From Candidatus Anammoximicrobium sp. (GTDB taxonomy: Bacteria > Planctomycetota > Planctomycetia > Pirellulales > Pirellulaceae): a stretch of 64,000 bases of DNA. The stretch's first letter is position 1. The number at the start of each line of letters is the position of its first letter. The notes under the pieces are model-generated. The model saw nothing but the letters and a program-made list of their open reading frames with translations, had not been told where the DNA came from and ran no database searches. Position numbers and translations under genes: made by a program. Positions 61,212 to 64,000 of this stretch are shown here, in pieces. The stretch lies in the NCBI GenBank assembly GCA_012515235.1, contig JAAYYU010000311.1, positions 62,001 to 126,000 on the forward strand, given 5' to 3'.

Positions 61212-61928
61212 ATGAAGATCGTTGCGGCAAAAGCCATTTTGAAGGCCAACGACCAGTTGGCGGCGGAGAATCGTGAACGCTTGGCGGCCGAACGGGTGTT
61301 CGGCATCAACCTGGTCGGTTCGCCCGGTTGTGGCAAGACAACACTCCTGGAAGGCTTGTTTCAGCGGCTGCAGGGGCAACTCGCGCCAGCCGTGATCGAA
61401 GGCGACATTGCCGGTCAGGTGGATGCCGAAAGGATGGCCCAAATCGGCGTGCCGGTCGTGCAGATCAATACGGACGGGATGTGCCACCTGGACGCGAGCA
61501 TGATCGCCGCCGCGGCCGACGGATTTGAGTACGGCCGGATCGACACGCTGTGGATCGAGAACGTCGGCAATCTGGTGTGTACGGCCGGATATGACTTGGG
61601 CGAACACCTGCGGATCATCGCCCTGAGCGTTCCCGAAGGTGACGACAAACTGGTCAAGTACCCGGCGATTTTCCAGCGCAGCCACGCCCTGGTGATCACC
61701 AAGCTCGATCTGCTGCCCTATTCCAATTTCGACGTGGCAAGGGCGCGTGCCGATATGAAACGCTTGGCGCCCGAGGCCGAGGTGTTCGAGGTCTCGGCGT
61801 TGAAGGGCGATGGCCTGGACGCGCTGGCCCAGTGGCTGGTGCGAAAACACGACGCCCTGCTAGGCCCCAAAACGGGTCAGGACTCTTTTTCGGTTCGAAA
61901 CGGAAAAGAGAACGGAAAAGAGTCCTGA
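61212..61928 (+). CDS. hypB: Hydrogenase nickel incorporation GTPase HypB
   Basis: The 238-residue protein starts at 61212 with GGAG upstream. The P-loop is GSPGCGKT at 36-43, EGDIAGQVDAERM follows near 63, and the G-domain metal site is present as DGMCHLDA with Cys91 and His92, plus Cys123. ITKLDLLPY near 168 corresponds to the base-specificity NKxD motif. The protein lacks the N-terminal high-affinity CCxxxxC motif and a His-rich stretch. It delivers nickel to [NiFe]-hydrogenase precursors. Its last ~20 residues (from GQDSFSV) are encoded inside a palindromic element, which also provides the stop codon. hypF follows after 31 bp. hypA is not seen upstream. Confidence 0.93.
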   Translation: MKIVAAKAILKANDQLAAENRERLAAERVFGINLVGSPGCGKTTLLEGLFQRLQGQLAPAVIEGDIAGQVDAERMAQIGVPVVQINTDGMCHLDASMIAAAADGFEYGRIDTLWIENVGNLVCTAGYDLGEHLRIIALSVPEGDDKLVKYPAIFQRSHALVITKLDLLPYSNFDVARARADMKRLAPEAEVFEVSALKGDGLDALAQWLVRKHDALLGPKTGQDSFSVRNGKENGKES

Positions 61929-61931
61929 CCC
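61874..61931. repeat. Palindromic element with GGGTCAGG ends inside the 3' end of hypB
   Basis: The left arm GGGTCAGGACTCTTTTTC (61874-61891) pairs with the right arm GGAAAAGAGTCCTGACCC (61914-61931) with one mismatch. A run of T follows at 61933-61937, so the RNA could form a terminator-like hairpin. The hypB stop codon TGA (61926-61928) lies inside the right arm. Confidence 0.85.
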
Positions 61932-61959
61932 CTTTTTGGCGATCGGACTTGTGTCTGGA

Positions 61960-64000
61960 ATGACCACCCCTCACCCACCACGACCGCTGTCAGCGGCGCA
62001 TCGGCGGCTGCGGATCACGGTGCGCGGCGTCGTGCAGGGCGTCGGGTTCCGGCCGTTCGTGTACCGCACGGCCTGCGAGGAATCGCTGCGCGGGTGGGTG
62101 CTGAACGAAGCGGACGCGGTGCGGATTGAAGTCGAGGGGAACGACGGATCGCTGGACCGATTCCTGCAGGCGCTGCGGCAGACGCATCCGCCCCAGGCCA
62201 GGATCGACTCGCTGGAGGTAAGCGAGGTCGCCACTGCATCCGACGCGCCGGCTCCGGAGGGATTCGAGATCCGCGCCAGTTCCGGCCAGGCGGAACGGCG
62301 TCCCACCCTTCCCGCCGATCTGGCCATGTGTGCCGAGTGCTTGCAGGAGATCTCGGATCCGCGGCAGCGCCGCTATCGTTATCCGTTCACGAACTGTACC
62401 AACTGCGGCCCCCGCTGGTCGATCATCCGCCAACTGCCGTACGACCGGCCGCGGACCTCGATGCACTCGTTCGCGATGTGCGGCGATTGCCAGGCCGAAT
62501 ACGGGAATCCCGGCGACCGGCGATTCCACGCCCAGCCGATCGCCTGCCCGAAGTGCGGGCCGCAGCTGACGCTGCTGGACGCCGCCGGACGGCCGCTGGC
62601 CGAACGCGATCTCGCCCTGCGCCAAGCCGCCGACGCGGTAGGCGCGGGTCGGATCCTGGCCCTGCAGGGGCTGGGCGGGTTCCAATTGATCGCGGATGCG
62701 ACCAGCGAGTTGGCAGTCCAGCGGTTGCGCGAGCGCAAGCGGCGGCCGGACAAGCCGCTGGCGATCATGCTCGGCCCGCTGTCCGAAGTCCGCCGCCGCT
62801 GCCGGGTGTCAGAGGCCGAGGCAGCGGCGCTCCAGTCGCCGGCCGCTCCGATTCTGCTGCTGGCCCGCCGCCGGGACGCGGACGGTGTCGACGATATCGC
62901 CCCCGCGGTCGCGCCCGGCAATCCGCAACTGGGCGTGATGTTGCCATCCACGCCGCTGCACCACCTGCTGCTGGCCCACGCCGCGCGGCCGTTGATTTGC
63001 ACCAGCGGCAACCTGTCGGAGGAGCCGATGGCGATTACGGCCAGGGACGCGGTGACGCGGCTGGGGTCGGTCGCGGACCTGCTGCTGACGCACGACCGGC
63101 CGATCGTCCGGCCGGTGGACGATTCGGTGGCACACGTGATTGCCGGACGCTTGCAGATCCTCCGCCGGGCGCGCGGCTATGCCCCGTTGCCCATCCGCAT
63201 GCACTGCGAACTGCCTGTGGTCCTAGCGGTCGGCGGGCACCTGAAGAACACCGTGGCGCTCAGCCTCGGCGAGTCCGTCGTCATGACGCCGCACGTCGGC
63301 GACTTGGAAACGGCGCTCAGCGTCCAGGTCCATCGCCAGGCGATCGACGATTTGATTCAGTTCTTCGGCGTGAGGCCGCAGGCCGTAGCCTGCGACCTGC
63401 ATCCCGACTATGCGTCCACGCGGAACGCCGAACGGTTGGCCCAGGCCTGGGGCGTGCCGCTGGTGCCGGTCCAGCACCACCAGGCCCACGTTGCGGCGTG
63501 TGTCGCGGAGCACGGGCTGGCAGGGCCGGTGCTCGGCTTCTCCTGGGACGGCACGGGCTACGGAACGGACCGCACCGTGTGGGGCGGCGAAGCGCTGTTG
63601 TGCGACGGAGCGGAGTACACCCGCGTGGCCCAGTTGCGGACATTTCCGTTGCCGGGCGGCGATCGGGCGGCCCGCCAGCCCAGGCGTTCGGCGCTGGGCG
63701 TGCTGTACGCGATCTTTGGAACCCAGGCGGCAGACGCGGCAGGGGCGTGGTTTACGACCGAGGAATTGGGTATGCTGATCGCAGCCTGCGGGCGGCCGAG
63801 GCTGTTCCCGCGGACCAGCAGCCTGGGCCGGTTGTTCGACGCGGTCGCCGCGTTGTGCGGACTGCCGGCCTGGGTGACGTTCGAAGGCCAGGCGGCGATG
63901 GCCCTCGAGTTTGCCGCGAATCCCGAGGTGCGCGACGCCTATCCGTTGCCGGTCAGGGCGGCCAGGGGAGCCGATCCGGCCGTGCTGGACTGGGAGCCGA
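61960..64000 (+). CDS. hypF: Carbamoyltransferase HypF (3' end outside window)
   Basis: About 680 codons of an expected ~750-780 are present. The start at 61960 gives an N-terminal acylphosphatase domain (RITVRGVVQGVGFRPFVYRTA near 17-37). Zinc-finger cysteines follow: CAEC at 124-127, CTNCG at 146-149, and then CGDC and CPKCG. The YrdC-like domain shows ALQGLGGFQLIADA and KRRPDKPLAIML near 230-270 and ICTSGNLSEEPMAI near 348. The Kae1-like domain has VPVQHHQAHVAAC near 505 with metal-binding His and GFSWDGTGYGTD. HypF makes the cyanide ligands of [NiFe]-hydrogenases from carbamoyl phosphate. Together with hypB this indicates a maturation operon continuing beyond the right edge. Confidence 0.95.
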   Translation, partial: MTTPHPPRPLSAAHRRLRITVRGVVQGVGFRPFVYRTACEESLRGWVLNEADAVRIEVEGNDGSLDRFLQALRQTHPPQARIDSLEVSEVATASDAPAPEGFEIRASSGQAERRPTLPADLAMCAECLQEISDPRQRRYRYPFTNCTNCGPRWSIIRQLPYDRPRTSMHSFAMCGDCQAEYGNPGDRRFHAQPIACPKCGPQLTLLDAAGRPLAERDLALRQAADAVGAGRILALQGLGGFQLIADATSELAVQRLRERKRRPDKPLAIMLGPLSEVRRRCRVSEAEAAALQSPAAPILLLARRRDADGVDDIAPAVAPGNPQLGVMLPSTPLHHLLLAHAARPLICTSGNLSEEPMAITARDAVTRLGSVADLLLTHDRPIVRPVDDSVAHVIAGRLQILRRARGYAPLPIRMHCELPVVLAVGGHLKNTVALSLGESVVMTPHVGDLETALSVQVHRQAIDDLIQFFGVRPQAVACDLHPDYASTRNAERLAQAWGVPLVPVQHHQAHVAACVAEHGLAGPVLGFSWDGTGYGTDRTVWGGEALLCDGAEYTRVAQLRTFPLPGGDRAARQPRRSALGVLYAIFGTQAADAAGAWFTTEELGMLIAACGRPRLFPRTSSLGRLFDAVAALCGLPAWVTFEGQAAMALEFAANPEVRDAYPLPVRAARGADPAVLDWEP

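Noticed and set aside
61890..61905. GGTTCGAA as a tRNA T-arm
   Set aside because: It is part of the loop of the palindromic element in hypB, with no acceptor or anticodon stem around it.

Overview
The window is high-GC DNA from a planctomycete, most likely a Pirellulales-type heterotroph and not a characterised anammox bacterium. The evidence is the gene content: paired sulfatases, two DUF4838 proteins, a DUF1080 protein, a Tat-exported Gfo/Idh/MocA oxidoreductase, HZS-alpha-like multihaem proteins, a remnant of the phylum's kinase N-terminus, and very large secreted proteins without recognisable domains. No rRNA, tRNA or CRISPR array was seen.

Left part (1-15410): a truncated GH29 fucosidase, then two translationally coupled genes for giant envelope proteins of 2304 and 1124 residues. 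The larger protein looks like two fused copies of the smaller one's architecture. An inositol monophosphatase, an unknown protein, a sugar-phosphate isomerase-like protein and an SppA peptidase follow.

Accessory strip (15411-20848): lower-GC and decaying. It holds a broken type I methyltransferase gene with a visible 14-bp duplication, two small nuclease-like genes (one flanked by direct repeats), a toxin-antitoxin pair with a palindromic operator over its promoter, and a nucleotidyltransferase gene that has lost its catalytic part.

Middle (20849-39050): a DUF4838 protein and an M14 carboxypeptidase; a tight five-gene plus-strand operon (26809-33505) with two GT4 glycosyltransferases, a HAD hydrolase, a GH13_18 phosphorylase and a GpgS-like GT81 enzyme, which reads as glucosylglycerate/mannosylglucosylglycerate compatible-solute metabolism; a Nif3-like protein; a second isomerase-like protein; an Rpn-like nuclease with a repeated tail; a kinase remnant; and sucCD.

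Right part (39257-64000): two overlapping sulfatase genes, a second DUF4838 gene, a Gfo/Idh oxidoreductase and a serine hydrolase. Then come two HZS-alpha-like c-type haem proteins on either side of a PQQ-type beta-propeller, a metzincin-type metalloprotease and a DUF1080 protein. The window ends in hypB and a truncated hypF, pointing to [NiFe]-hydrogenase maturation.

Several families of short non-coding repeats are scattered between genes. They include a roughly 95-bp element placed in the same orientation upstream of three unrelated genes, and palindromes with GGGTCAGG/CCTGACCC ends, one of which supplies the stop codon of hypB. Start sites were chosen by ribosome-binding sites, signal peptides and conserved N-termini. 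All functions are inferred from sequence by eye, without database searches.
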